Assembly (NCBI GenBank): GCA_905235905.1
Contig: CAJONO010000119.1
Location: 1-35,098 of the forward strand
Reading direction: 5' to 3'
Length of the DNA stretch: 35,098 nucleotides
DNA from: an uncultured Prevotella sp.
Lineage (GTDB): Bacteria; Bacteroidota; Bacteroidia; Bacteroidales; Bacteroidaceae
A program made the translations under genes and the position numbers. The notes beneath the pieces were generated by a model. It did not search any database and was not told the DNA's origin. It saw only the letters and a program-made list of their open reading frames with translations. Shown one piece after another: positions 8,564 through 16,788 of the stretch. Position 1 is the first letter of the stretch, and every line of letters starts with the position of its first letter.

Positions 8564-9718
8564 CTACTTGCGGCGCAGCTCTATGCGGAAGGTAGTGCCG
8601 CGGCCCACCTCCGACTGCTTGACGAAGATTTTCCCCTTGTGATAAGCCTCCACGATGCGCTTGGCCAGCGAGAGGCCGAGGCCCCAGCCGCGCTTCTTGG
8701 TGGTGAAGCCTGGGCGGAACACGTTGCCAATGTTCTTCTTGCGGATGCCTTTGCCGTTGTCGGCCACCTCGATGGCCACAATGTCGCCCTCTTCCAGCAG
8801 CCAGAGGTCTATCTTGCCCGTGCCGCCCTCCATGGCGTCGACGGCATTCTTGCAGAGGTTCTCAATGACCCACTCGAAGAGCGAGGCATTCATCTTCACA
8901 ATGACCTGATGGTCAGGATAATGGCCCTTAATGGCCACCTTCTGCGACGTGCGCTTGTCCATATAGGCAATGACGTGGTCGAGCACCTCGTTGAGCGAGG
9001 CATCGACGGGTTCGGGCAGCGACCCAATCTTCGAGAAGCGCTCGGCAATACGCTCTAACCGCTTCACGTCCTGCTCCATCTCGGGTATCAGCTCGTCGTG
9101 CGGATAGTTCTCCTTCAGAATCTCCACCCAGGCCATGAGCGAGGAGATGGGAGTGCCTAACTGGTGGGCGGTTTCTTTCGACAGTCCCACCCACACCTTG
9201 TTCTGCTCGGCCCGCTTTGAGGAGAGCAGGGCGAAGACGGCCACAACGGCAAAAATGAGCACAATGCCCAGCTGCCAGTAGGGAAACTGCGTGAGCCGCT
9301 TCAGAAGCGTCGACTCGTCGTAGCACACGTAGAGATATTCGCCCCAGTCGCCCAGCTCTATCTTGATGGCATTGCCAGTGGCTTTCATCTGCCGTCCGTA
9401 GTCAGAGAGATAGGCAAGCGTATCGTCAGCGCTAATCTCGATGTTGCGCCAGTCGGTCACGTTGGCCTGCTCGTCCATCACAATGACGGGGATGGTGTTG
9501 TTGCCCTCAATGACGCTGGTGGCCAGGGTGAGGTCGGTGGAGTCGGTAGCCTGGCTGATGGCATGCATGGCCTCGGCCCAAATCTCCATTTTGTGGTGCT
9601 CTTCGGCCTGGAGGTCGCGCACCAAGTAGTGGGACACGAGCAGAGAGGTAGCGGCAATGGCAATGGCCGAGACCACGAGCCATATCTTCACCTGCCGGAT
9701 GCTGTCGGTCCACTGCAT
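8564..9718 (-). CDS. membrane sensor histidine kinase
   Basis: A 384-residue kinase from the ATG at 9718; a TTG two codons upstream is possible but less likely. There are two membrane segments, about residues 11-29 and 149-166, with a periplasmic sensor region between them. Next comes an H-box of the form [18 protein letters not shown] with the phospho-acceptor His185. The ATPase part is complete: N-box [12 protein letters not shown]1 DNGKGI, F-box FRPGFTTK and G2 GWGLGLSLA. No response-regulator gene lies next to it, so it is an orphan kinase. It starts 12 bp after the mlaE-like gene and precedes obg. A kinase linked to outer-membrane lipid status is an attractive inference from the neighbour, but it is untested. 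Confidence 0.92.
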   Translation of the reverse strand: MQWTDSIRQVKIWLVVSAIAIAATSLLVSHYLVRDLQAEEHHKMEIWAEAMHAISQATDSTDLTLATSVIEGNNTIPVIVMDEQANVTDWRNIEISADDTLAYLSDYGRQMKATGNAIKIELGDWGEYLYVCYDESTLLKRLTQFPYWQLGIVLIFAVVAVFALLSSKRAEQNKVWVGLSKETAHQLGTPISSLMAWVEILKENYPHDELIPEMEQDVKRLERIAERFSKIGSLPEPVDASLNEVLDHVIAYMDKRTSQKVAIKGHYPDHQVIVKMNASLFEWVIENLCKNAVDAMEGGTGKIDLWLLEEGDIVAIEVADNGKGIRKKNIGNVFRPGFTTKKRGWGLGLSLAKRIVEAYHKGKIFVKQSEVGRGTTFRIELRRK

Positions 9719-9730
9719 AGGCAACTATTC

Positions 9731-10483
9731 TTAGCTCAGCAACTGGGTGAGGAAGACGTCGCTGAAAAGGATGAGTACGCTCGACGACACGACGGCATCG
9801 GTCGAGGCCTTGCCCACATTGACCGAGCCGCCCTCGACCGTATAGCCGAAGAAGGCCGACACGCTGGCGATGATAAAGGCGAAGAACAGGCTCTTGATGA
9901 TCGACATCCACACAAACCAGGGGATGAAAGCATGCTGCAGGCCCAAGGTGAGGTCTTCAGGCGGCAGGATATGGCCCACGTAGGCGGTGCCGTATGCACC
10001 AACGATGCCCATGGCCGACGAGAAGATGACCAGCAGGGGCATGATGGTGAGCAGGCCCATGATTTTGGGCAGGATGAGGTAGCTGGCCGAGTTGACACCC
10101 ATAATCTCGAGGGCGTCGATTTGCTGCGTCACCCGCATGGTGCCTAATTCCGAGGCAATGTTCGAGCCCACCTTGCCTGCCAGGATGAGACACATGATGC
10201 TGCTGGAGAACTCAAGGAGCATGATTTCGCGAGTGGTATAGCCCGACACCCAGCGCGGCATCCACGGACTCTGGATGTTGAGCTTCATCTGGATGCAGAT
10301 GACGGCTCCGATGAAAAACGAAATGAGCAGCACAATGCCGATGGAGTTGATGCCCAGCTGGCTCATCTCCTTCACGTACTGCTTCCAGAACATGCGAAAA
10401 CGCTCGGGAATCGAGAACGTGCGCCCCATCAGAATTAGGTAGCGGCCAAATACCGTCAACCACTTTTGCAACAATGAAACCAT
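9731..10483 (-). CDS. mlaE: MlaE-family ABC transporter permease
   Basis: A 250-residue inner-membrane protein of the MlaE (YrbE) family, the permease of MCE-type phospholipid transport systems. It shows the characteristic amphipathic N-terminus and about five hydrophobic segments. The family's central region is visible as 'GKVGSNIASELGTMRVTQQI' followed by 'DALEIMGVNS'. It appears to be the first gene of the operon. The usual partners, the MlaF ATPase and the MlaD MCE protein, are absent on both sides; a histidine kinase follows instead. Assignment to the family is firm. Transport direction and lipid specificity cannot be read from sequence. Confidence 0.92.
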   Translation of the reverse strand: MVSLLQKWLTVFGRYLILMGRTFSIPERFRMFWKQYVKEMSQLGINSIGIVLLISFFIGAVICIQMKLNIQSPWMPRWVSGYTTREIMLLEFSSSIMCLILAGKVGSNIASELGTMRVTQQIDALEIMGVNSASYLILPKIMGLLTIMPLLVIFSSAMGIVGAYGTAYVGHILPPEDLTLGLQHAFIPWFVWMSIIKSLFFAFIIASVSAFFGYTVEGGSVNVGKASTDAVVSSSVLILFSDVFLTQLLS

Positions 10484-10486
10484 AGA

Positions 10487-10515
10487 TATTTACTATTTAC
10501 GGATTTACTATTCAC
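10487..10515. repeat. short heptamer-type array in the mlaE leader
   Basis: TATTTAC at 10487-10493 is repeated at 10494-10500, followed by GGATTTAC and TATTCAC. The array lies directly upstream of the mlaE start. A similar ATTTACG array lies at 33857-33878. Confidence 0.6.
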
Positions 10516-10526
10516 GATTTTGAGTG

Positions 10527-10534
10527 CAAAGGTA
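10527..10534 (-). promoter_or_regulatory. candidate -7 promoter element of the mlaE operon
   Basis: The complement of 10527-10534 is TACCTTTG, an exact TAnnTTTG box about 45 bp upstream of the mlaE ATG. The nearest TTG (complement of 10551-10553) is only 16 bp away, so the -33 element is uncertain. Confidence 0.45.
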
Positions 10535-10639
10535 AAAAATTATTGTGAATCAACGGCAGAATCATGCGAAAAACTCTCAAGAATATCCAATTTGATAGTT
10601 TATGAAACAAATGTAGAACAGTTTTTTTGATTTTTCAGC

Positions 10640-10698
10640 TAACTTTGCACCGTCCAAGTAGTAGGTCACGCTTCCGAGCGTGACTTCTATGATAGAAG
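10640..10698 (+). promoter_or_regulatory. GH43 promoter -7 box and two leader hairpins
   Basis: TAACTTTG at 10640-10647 matches the Bacteroidetes -7 consensus, but no good -33 element was seen. In the roughly 70-nt leader there are two perfect hairpins back to back: GTCACGCT-TCCG-AGCGTGAC (10665-10684) and CTTCTA-TGA-TAGAAG (10684-10698). They may be a regulatory RNA structure, a 5' stabiliser or an operator dyad. Confidence 0.5.
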
Positions 10699-10724
10699 CA
10701 AATATCTTAATTATACAAGGCATT

Positions 10725-12764
10725 ATGAAGAAATCACTTATTCTCCTCTTCTCGCTAACCACCACCCTGATGGTGAGTGCGCAGAATCCTTACCTTCCCC
10801 TGTGGGAGCACCTGCCCGACGGCGAGCCCCGCGTGTTTGAAGACCCTGACCAGCCGGGCAAGCTGCGGGCCTACATCATTGGCTCACACGACGTGACCTA
10901 TACGGCCTACTGCGGCAACGACATTCGCATGTGGTCGGCACCCGTCGAGAACCTGAACGACTGGCGCGACGAAGGCCCCATCTTCTCGTGGTTTGTCAAC
11001 GGGCAGTGGGACACGATGTATGCTCCCGACCTCGTGGAGACCGTCGACCGCACGACCGGCAAGAAGACCTACTGGCTCTATCCCCACAGCCGTGGCTGGG
11101 GCCGCATTGCCATGGTGTGCAAGGGCGACCGCCCCAACGGCCCCTTTACGCCAGTGAACCTCACCCCCGACGGCACACGCTGTGTCGATGGCTCGCTCAT
11201 CGATTTCGACCCCTCGGTGTTCATTGAGCACATTACCAACAAGAAAGACAAGGACTACGACAAGGGCTACCGTGCCTACGTGTTCTACGGATTCCAGCAT
11301 TCCACGGCCTGCGAGCTCGACCAGAACACCATGTTCTCCAAGCGCCCGGGCACCGAACTGATAGACCCCTTCATCCCTGCCAGCAGCCGCGACGGCAAAC
11401 TGCTCGACAAGGAGGGCAGCGAGTATAAGGCACTCTATAAGGGTCAGAACCCGCTCGACTTCAACTTCTTCGAGGCCAGCAGCATTCGGCAGGTGGGCAA
11501 TAAGTATGTCATGGTGTTCAGCGGCTACAGTGGCCAGGAATATGGCTTGGGCAATACCAACTCGGCCCTGCGCTATGCCTACGGCGACTCGCCTCTTGGC
11601 CCGTGGCGGTCGGGAGGAGTGCTGGTCGACTCGCGTGGCGTTGTGCTGAATGAAGACGGCTCGAAACTCATTACCACCAATGCCGGCCACAACACCCACG
11701 GCTCTATTCAGGAAATCAACGGCCAGTGGTACGTGTTCTATCACCGTCCGCCGCGTGGCTTCGGCAATGCCCGTCAGGCCATGGTGGCCCCGGTGAAGAT
11801 TGAGTGGGACAAGAAGCCCGTCAGCAAGGGCGGCAAGGTGCGCATCACCGGCTACGACCCCTTCGTGAAAGGCAATGAGTGGACGGCTGCTGCCGCCGAC
11901 GGCAACACCTATACGGGTGCCGAGGTGACCAGCGAGGGCTTCCAGATTTTCGGTCTGCCACCTTATAATTATTATAGCGCAGGTCTGGCCTGCTTCATGT
12001 ACGGTCCGAACAGCGGCCAATATATGCAGGACAACCACGACGTGTGGAACAACTCGATGGACTTGGCCGGCATTCAGAACGGCGGCATCATCGGTTTCAA
12101 GTACTTCGGCTTCGGCGGCCTGGCTCAGGACACCAAGGGCTGCAAGGCATTCGAGGGCACCAAGAAGGGCGACAACACCACACTCGGTCTCAGTCTGACG
12201 CCCAGTGGCAAGGGTGCCTTTAAGATTCGCATCAAGCTCGACGACCCCTGGAAAGGGCAGGAGATAGGTGTGGTCGACGTGCCTGCGTCTACCGAGAGGG
12301 CGATGTTTTATGCAGCCGTGCCTGCTGTCGAAGGGCTCACCGGCAAGCACGCCATTTACCTCGTGGCCGAAGGCCCTGAGGTGAAACAGCCCGAACAGCC
12401 GCAACAGGGACCTTGGGGTCGTCGTGGCCCCCAGCAGCCGCAGCGCCCGCAGGGACTCTTCGACCTCCACGGCATCAGTTTCTCGAAGGGTGCAGACCAC
12501 ACGGCTCCCGTCGTGCCGCAGGTCACCATCACCGTCGACGGCCAGAAGCTCAACATTCCCGAGCGTCCGCTCATGGCTACCAACCAGAACGGACTGATGG
12601 AAGCCTCGACCTATCAGCTCTACGCCCCCAGGAAGGCTGGCTCGAAGATCGATGCCAAGGCCAACGTCCCCGGCGTGACATTCAGCATTGTCACCGACAA
12701 AGACCATCGTGCCACGGTGAAGGCCACCTACAAGGGCAAGACCAAGACATTCCTCATTAACTAA
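10725..12764 (+). CDS. secreted GH43-family glycosidase with C-terminal CBM6-like region
   Basis: A 679-residue protein. The start at 10725 is chosen because the signal peptide MKKSLILLFS...VSAQ begins there; an upstream in-frame ATG at 10680 adds 15 residues that look non-coding. Residues about 30-360 form a GH43 five-bladed propeller. Candidate catalytic residues are Asp40 (FEDPD), Asp162 (FDPSVF, the pKa modulator) and Glu250 (FFEASSI, the acid), with His325 in NTHGS. Family members are mostly alpha-L-arabinofuranosidases and beta-xylosidases. Residues about 440-590 look like a CBM6-type sandwich interrupted by a Pro/Gln-rich stretch (551-577). A small extra domain ends the protein. The gene is transcribed alone and followed by a strong terminator. 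The sugar specificity is not determined. Confidence 0.88.
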   Translation: MKKSLILLFSLTTTLMVSAQNPYLPLWEHLPDGEPRVFEDPDQPGKLRAYIIGSHDVTYTAYCGNDIRMWSAPVENLNDWRDEGPIFSWFVNGQWDTMYAPDLVETVDRTTGKKTYWLYPHSRGWGRIAMVCKGDRPNGPFTPVNLTPDGTRCVDGSLIDFDPSVFIEHITNKKDKDYDKGYRAYVFYGFQHSTACELDQNTMFSKRPGTELIDPFIPASSRDGKLLDKEGSEYKALYKGQNPLDFNFFEASSIRQVGNKYVMVFSGYSGQEYGLGNTNSALRYAYGDSPLGPWRSGGVLVDSRGVVLNEDGSKLITTNAGHNTHGSIQEINGQWYVFYHRPPRGFGNARQAMVAPVKIEWDKKPVSKGGKVRITGYDPFVKGNEWTAAAADGNTYTGAEVTSEGFQIFGLPPYNYYSAGLACFMYGPNSGQYMQDNHDVWNNSMDLAGIQNGGIIGFKYFGFGGLAQDTKGCKAFEGTKKGDNTTLGLSLTPSGKGAFKIRIKLDDPWKGQEIGVVDVPASTERAMFYAAVPAVEGLTGKHAIYLVAEGPEVKQPEQPQQGPWGRRGPQQPQRPQGLFDLHGISFSKGADHTAPVVPQVTITVDGQKLNIPERPLMATNQNGLMEASTYQLYAPRKAGSKIDAKANVPGVTFSIVTDKDHRATVKATYKGKTKTFLIN

Positions 12765-12782
12765 GACCGCACTACACCATCC

Positions 12783-12830
12783 AAAGAAAGACGGCCCCCA
12801 GTCACTTCAGACTAAGGGCCGTCTTTCTTT
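12783..12830. terminator. bidirectional intrinsic terminator between convergent genes
   Basis: A perfect 15-bp inverted repeat, AAAGAAAGACGGCCC at 12783-12797 and GGGCCGTCTTTCTTT at 12816-12830, has an 18-nt loop. The stem bases flank a G/C core with A- and T-rich ends on either strand. It can therefore end both the GH43 transcript (plus) and the BACON-operon transcript (minus). Confidence 0.85.
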
Positions 12831-12849
12831 CTCCCTGCAGTACGCCTTC

Positions 12850-12993
12850 AGTACTTTGGCATCCGTACTCCAGTGCTTTGGTATCCGTACTCCAGTACTT
12901 TGGTATCCGTACTCCAGTACTTTGGCATCCGTACTCCAGTACTTTGGCATCCGTGCTCGAGTGCTTCAGTATTAGAACTCGAGTATATTGTAT
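12850..12993. repeat. 22-bp tandem repeat array
   Basis: Six full 22-bp units run from 12850 to 12981, each built as AGTACTTTGGC plus ATCCGTACTCC with a few substitutions. Decay increases toward the right, and a seventh degenerate unit runs into the stop codon of the BACON gene at 12994. Repeats are contiguous with no unique spacers, so this is not a CRISPR. The unit is twice 11 bp, the unit size of the arrays at 2-89 and 33320-33407. Confidence 0.85.
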
Positions 12994-14217
12994 TCAATAC
13001 TGATGGACTGATACTGTTTTCGTCACTGTAGTTCCAGATGTGGTGGTAATGGTCAGTGTCGCATCCCTCCCAGAAAGATCGGTATAATATGGGGCTGACA
13101 AGGTGATGGTTTTGTTCCCTGTCCCTGACGAAGGACTCACAGTAAGCCATGATGAGCCACTGCTCTTCGTGATTCGCCATGAGGTTGATGAAGTAATTGT
13201 GAAGGTATTAGTGTTTGTTGTCGCGTCCCATCCAAGTACCACATAGCTACTGCTGACTGCCAGCGTGGATGACGATTGCCCAGCCTGACGGATTGTAATT
13301 GATTCTGTTTTTGTTCCACACGTCACCCTCAGAGTGCTGCTTCGTGATGAAGAATATGGGTTTTCGTCAACATATATTCTTACAGAAGCATTTCCTTTTC
13401 CCGTGTAGGAAGAAGAAGTGTTAGTGCTGTAGCTAAAATGAACCCATGTGTCCGACCTTGTGACGGTCCAGTTTTTTGAAGCAGCGGTTTCGACATTTAA
13501 TATCCACCAATCACCTTCTGCTTTATAATCGGTTGTTGCCATATACGCCCTAAACGTGGTGGCGGGCTCTTGAGTTATTCTAATTGACTCTGTTTTCGTT
13601 CCACACCTCACTACAAGTGTGCTGCTTCGTGACGAAGAATTTGGGTTTTCGTCAACATAAATACTTACAAAACTTTTTCCTTTTCCCGTGTAAGAAGAAG
13701 AGGTGTTAGTGCTGTAGCTAAAATGGACCCATGTGTCCGACCTTGTGACGGTCCAGCTTTTTATTGCACTGGCTTCGACATACAATAACTCCGAGCCACC
13801 TTCTGCCTTATAATCAGTTGTTGTATTCATATACGCTTTAAAAGGGGTGGTCGGCTCCTGTGTAATACGTATTTCATCTTCTTTCATGCCATTGTATGTT
13901 TTTACTCTCAAATAACCCCACCTATTTGAGGTGCCAGTATATTCGTCAACTGTGAAATGAATAGAGGTATATCCTGAACCGCTGTATTGATCAAGGTTCA
14001 CCCAGTATGGACTGCTAGATATCCACCATTCTCCATTACAATTGACAGTAAAGTCACCGCTGGTCTCTCCGTCTTTGATTGTTATATTGTATGGAAGGTA
14101 GAGGTACGTGTTGTTATATTCCTCTTCTGCGTATGGCATAGTATCCGTACACGATGTAGCGAAGAGCATTAGGGCGCAGACGCCAATTAAAAGTTTGTAT
14201 GTTGTCTTCATATCCAT
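12994..14217 (-). CDS. lipoprotein with four BACON-like domains
   Basis: A 407-residue lipoprotein (lipobox FATSC, Cys23; an ATG two codons further in, at 14211, is an equally possible start). Four Ig-like BACON repeats follow, with strands ending in 'IRITQEP', 'IRITQEP', 'ITIRQAG' and 'VSVHQY'. Repeats two and three are near copies, reflecting a 285-bp duplication in the DNA. BACON domains in Bacteroidetes are thought to bind carbohydrate or act as spacers on surface proteins; no catalytic residues are visible. It is the last gene of the seven-gene operon, 10 bp after the PEGA/barrel gene, and probably an exposed surface component. Confidence 0.85.
   Translation of the reverse strand: MDMKTTYKLLIGVCALMLFATSCTDTMPYAEEEYNNTYLYLPYNITIKDGETSGDFTVNCNGEWWISSSPYWVNLDQYSGSGYTSIHFTVDEYTGTSNRWGYLRVKTYNGMKEDEIRITQEPTTPFKAYMNTTTDYKAEGGSELLYVEASAIKSWTVTRSDTWVHFSYSTNTSSSYTGKGKSFVSIYVDENPNSSSRSSTLVVRCGTKTESIRITQEPATTFRAYMATTDYKAEGDWWILNVETAASKNWTVTRSDTWVHFSYSTNTSSSYTGKGNASVRIYVDENPYSSSRSSTLRVTCGTKTESITIRQAGQSSSTLAVSSSYVVLGWDATTNTNTFTITSSTSWRITKSSGSSWLTVSPSSGTGNKTITLSAPYYTDLSGRDATLTITTTSGTTVTKTVSVHQY
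13290..13850 (-). repeat. internal 285-bp tandem duplication in the BACON lipoprotein gene
   Basis: Two adjacent copies are offset by 285 bp (95 codons). For example, CTAAAATG at 13433 recurs at 13718, and both copies carry long identical stretches such as the one encoding SDTWVHFSYSTNTSSSYTGK. Nearly identical DNA implies a recent duplication or ongoing gene conversion. Confidence 0.8.
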
Positions 14218-14227
14218 ATAATCTTAG

Positions 14228-15778
14228 TTAAAAATTGTAGCCCAAGCTGATGGCGATATTTCGGTTGGCATAGTCGGACATGCCCATCTCATAGTTGACA
14301 CCGAGATAAAATCTCTTCCACAACGTCCTTCCCACTCCCACCGTTATTCCATAGTTGAGAGCATCGAAATGCTCGAAGGTGTCAATTCTGGAACTATAAC
14401 TTCCGTATTCAATCTCTCCGCCTAATCCGTACTCAATATACGGTCCACAATTAATTTGGAACATGCCTATCCTATATGACAGCTGTATGGGCAACGTTAG
14501 AAAATGCGCAGTGGCAGTCTCGTTTAAATACCCCATACTTGAACTATATACTCCATCTTCGTATTTATAGCCTTTTTGTGAATAGAGCAGCGAAGTATTC
14601 AAATGCAGGTTGTTGGTAATCCTCATGTCAAGATTGACACCAGCATGAAATGATGCAGTCATCTTACTATCACCATGCGCGTCGCTACTCAAAGCTATGG
14701 ATGCCATGTTGACACCAGTACGCAGTCCAAATACGAAAGCCCTATTATCAGGAGTTTCTGCCGTTACCTTCCGTGTGACAGATTTCTCCGCAGACTGCCT
14801 CACAGTCTGCTCGTTGTCTACTAACAGATGTGGTTCTTCTTCCTCTTTATCGGTCTGTTGCTTCTGCTGCTTTTCTTTTTTTGCTGCCTGTTTCCGTTCC
14901 TTCTTCACTTCAGCCTCAGTCTTAAGGCTTTCAAACTGCAGATAGGTATCCTGGTTGGGAGAAACGATGACCTGCTTCTGTTGGTCATAATGCCCGTTGC
15001 GCTTCACCTCTACACTGTGTGTACCAGGGACTACCTGTCCTGTCCATAAGGTGGCTTTTGCATTTTTTTCCAAAGGTTTGCCGTCAAGATAGAACGTGGT
15101 CTTCGGAGTTGGGCAACTGATAGTAAGGATTCCCATGATGGGGGTAAGGATGACGTTCTCCCAGTCGTTGTGATCGCTCACGAACACACTGCCATCCAAG
15201 TCGTTGTAGCCTTCGGCTTTGGCTTTGTAATAATACCTGCCATAAGGCAGATGTATGCTTAATGAGCCGTCATTTTCTGGTCGATAAATTTTCCTCGGAT
15301 TGTCATCACTCCAGATGGTAATGATGGCATTAGCAGGTATAACCCTCATTAGCATATTGTTGCCCTTAACTTCCATTTGCTCAGATGACGATGGCAGGTT
15401 TGGCATGTTGATAACTAACTCATAGACCCTGTTGCTCTCCAGTCCGTTAATTCTGAAGTCTCTAAAGGTTACCTTGACAGGTAGATGGTTCTTAAAATGA
15501 AGACGAACGTTTCGGGATCCTTTGCACATGTATATCCACTTTTCCACACCTTTATTAATGATATCCCCAATTTTATTACCTTCTACGCGTTCTATGTCAT
15601 CAATAACCTGCACCTTGACCAATGCACAAGGAACACCGTTCGAGTCTTTTTTACGGTCTGCGCTGGGTATATGGTCAGTGGTAGCCGTGAAACTCTCAAT
15701 TTTCACTTCTTGCTGTGCTGCCACATTTTGATAGGCAAGGCACATTATCAAGATTGTAAGCAATATTTTCTTTCTCAT
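14228..15778 (-). CDS. PEGA-domain protein fused to outer-membrane beta-barrel
   Basis: A 516-residue secreted protein with signal peptide ending near VAAQQ. Residues about 25-130 form an N-terminal module with the pattern 'DSNGVPCALVKV'. Two PEGA-like segments follow, about 147-213 and 215-283, with 'ISCPTPKTTFYLDGKPL' and 'VPGTHSVEVKRNGH' typical of the family. A highly charged, probably coiled-coil linker (about 284-345, rich in K, E and Q) leads to a C-terminal eight-strand-type barrel (about 348-516) ending in an aromatic residue, as outer-membrane proteins do. The protein likely places PEGA modules in the periplasm below its own barrel anchor. It lies 12 bp after the NTF2-like gene and 10 bp before the BACON gene. 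Confidence 0.85.
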   Translation of the reverse strand: MRKKILLTILIMCLAYQNVAAQQEVKIESFTATTDHIPSADRKKDSNGVPCALVKVQVIDDIERVEGNKIGDIINKGVEKWIYMCKGSRNVRLHFKNHLPVKVTFRDFRINGLESNRVYELVINMPNLPSSSEQMEVKGNNMLMRVIPANAIITIWSDDNPRKIYRPENDGSLSIHLPYGRYYYKAKAEGYNDLDGSVFVSDHNDWENVILTPIMGILTISCPTPKTTFYLDGKPLEKNAKATLWTGQVVPGTHSVEVKRNGHYDQQKQVIVSPNQDTYLQFESLKTEAEVKKERKQAAKKEKQQKQQTDKEEEEPHLLVDNEQTVRQSAEKSVTRKVTAETPDNRAFVFGLRTGVNMASIALSSDAHGDSKMTASFHAGVNLDMRITNNLHLNTSLLYSQKGYKYEDGVYSSSMGYLNETATAHFLTLPIQLSYRIGMFQINCGPYIEYGLGGEIEYGSYSSRIDTFEHFDALNYGITVGVGRTLWKRFYLGVNYEMGMSDYANRNIAISLGYNF

Positions 15779-15790
15779 ACTTTAACTTCT

Positions 15791-16771
15791 TTAATCCAAG
15801 GTAGGAATGTTAAAATCCATGATGTTGATGATTTCGTCTTTAGTCAGCGAGTGTGAACCTATGCGATCGGGTTGCCAGGTGCGATAGTGGATGATAGGGT
15901 CTTCGCCATCGGGAAATTCCCAGATAAGGAGTAGATACCCGTCATCCTCGTATGTGCTCGATTTCCAATGCTGGTGCAGGGTGACACCATAGTAGTTTGG
16001 ATTGGCAGGGTGACGCACAACCTCCACATCACTGAATGTCACCTTAATATATTTATTGCGATTGAAATTTGCCCTTAGCCTGCTGAGATACTGCTGCTTG
16101 TTATGTACCTTATACTTTATCTGTTCGCGCCAAGCCCCCATATCGTTTGAATAAGTCTTTTGCATGGGTACCGTTCCAGTAATGATAATGGCATCGTCAC
16201 TGAAAACGCGGTCAATAGAGTTGATATCCTTTTCGTCGTAGAAACTACGGTAGTTCTCAACGAAGCTAAGAATGGTCGTTCGTCGTTCTAAGTCGGTGAC
16301 GCTAAGACCTTGTTCCATGATGCGCCCATAGACGGCATCGCTTGCTGCCATAGTTACACTTGCTATTTGACCATCGCGTAGTAAGCGAATGGTCAGAGCA
16401 CGTTCTGGTTCATCATTATATCCCTCTATCATGGGATTCACCTGAGTATAGATGTTGCGGATGACATAGCCTTCAGCTGAAGTGAGGCAACGCTCAACAA
16501 TCGTGTTGTCTTCTACAAGGAAATGGAGATTCTTCCAAAGTGCCTGTAGGGAGCGTTTGCCACTGAGGGCCATATCAATGCCATCCAACCGCAATGCTCT
16601 TTCCTGTGCACAAGCTTGGTTAATCTCTGTGAGCAGTTTTGAAATACCGCTTTCCATTCTACTTTTGACCGTCTTGTTTTGAATGCCGTCAACAATAGTA
16701 AAGTCAATGTCTTGTGCCATTGCTCCAATGACAAAGGTAAAGAGTGAGACAAATATAAGTATTCTTTTCAT
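15791..16771 (-). CDS. secreted protein with NTF2-like domain
   Basis: A 326-residue protein. The start at 16771 is preferred because it begins the signal peptide (MKRILIFVSLFTFVIGAMAQ); an upstream in-frame start would overlap the preceding gene. Residues about 20-160 are an unrecognised mixed region. Residues about 165-300 match an NTF2/SnoaL-like cone: 'ILSFVENYRSFYDEKDINSI' followed by 'FSDDAIIITG' and 'YYGVTLHQHWKSSTYEDDGY'. Such domains bind small ligands or serve as dimerisation modules, and no catalytic pair is obvious. It lies 17 bp after its upstream neighbour and 12 bp before the PEGA/barrel gene. Confidence 0.75.
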   Translation of the reverse strand: MKRILIFVSLFTFVIGAMAQDIDFTIVDGIQNKTVKSRMESGISKLLTEINQACAQERALRLDGIDMALSGKRSLQALWKNLHFLVEDNTIVERCLTSAEGYVIRNIYTQVNPMIEGYNDEPERALTIRLLRDGQIASVTMAASDAVYGRIMEQGLSVTDLERRTTILSFVENYRSFYDEKDINSIDRVFSDDAIIITGTVPMQKTYSNDMGAWREQIKYKVHNKQQYLSRLRANFNRNKYIKVTFSDVEVVRHPANPNYYGVTLHQHWKSSTYEDDGYLLLIWEFPDGEDPIIHYRTWQPDRIGSHSLTKDEIINIMDFNIPTLD

Positions 16772-16788
16772 TTTCCGTCTGTACTTTT

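Noticed and set aside
10884..12707. Long minus-strand open frame of 607 codons
   Set aside because: It lies wholly opposite the GH43 gene, which has clear family motifs. High GC makes long antisense frames common here.
12850..12993. Possible CRISPR array
   Set aside because: The 22-bp repeats are directly adjacent with no unique spacers, and no cas gene is present.
12848..13180. Open frame of 110 codons on the minus strand with a repeated C-terminus
   Set aside because: It is produced by the 22-bp array and an alternative frame of the BACON gene, with no independent coding signal.
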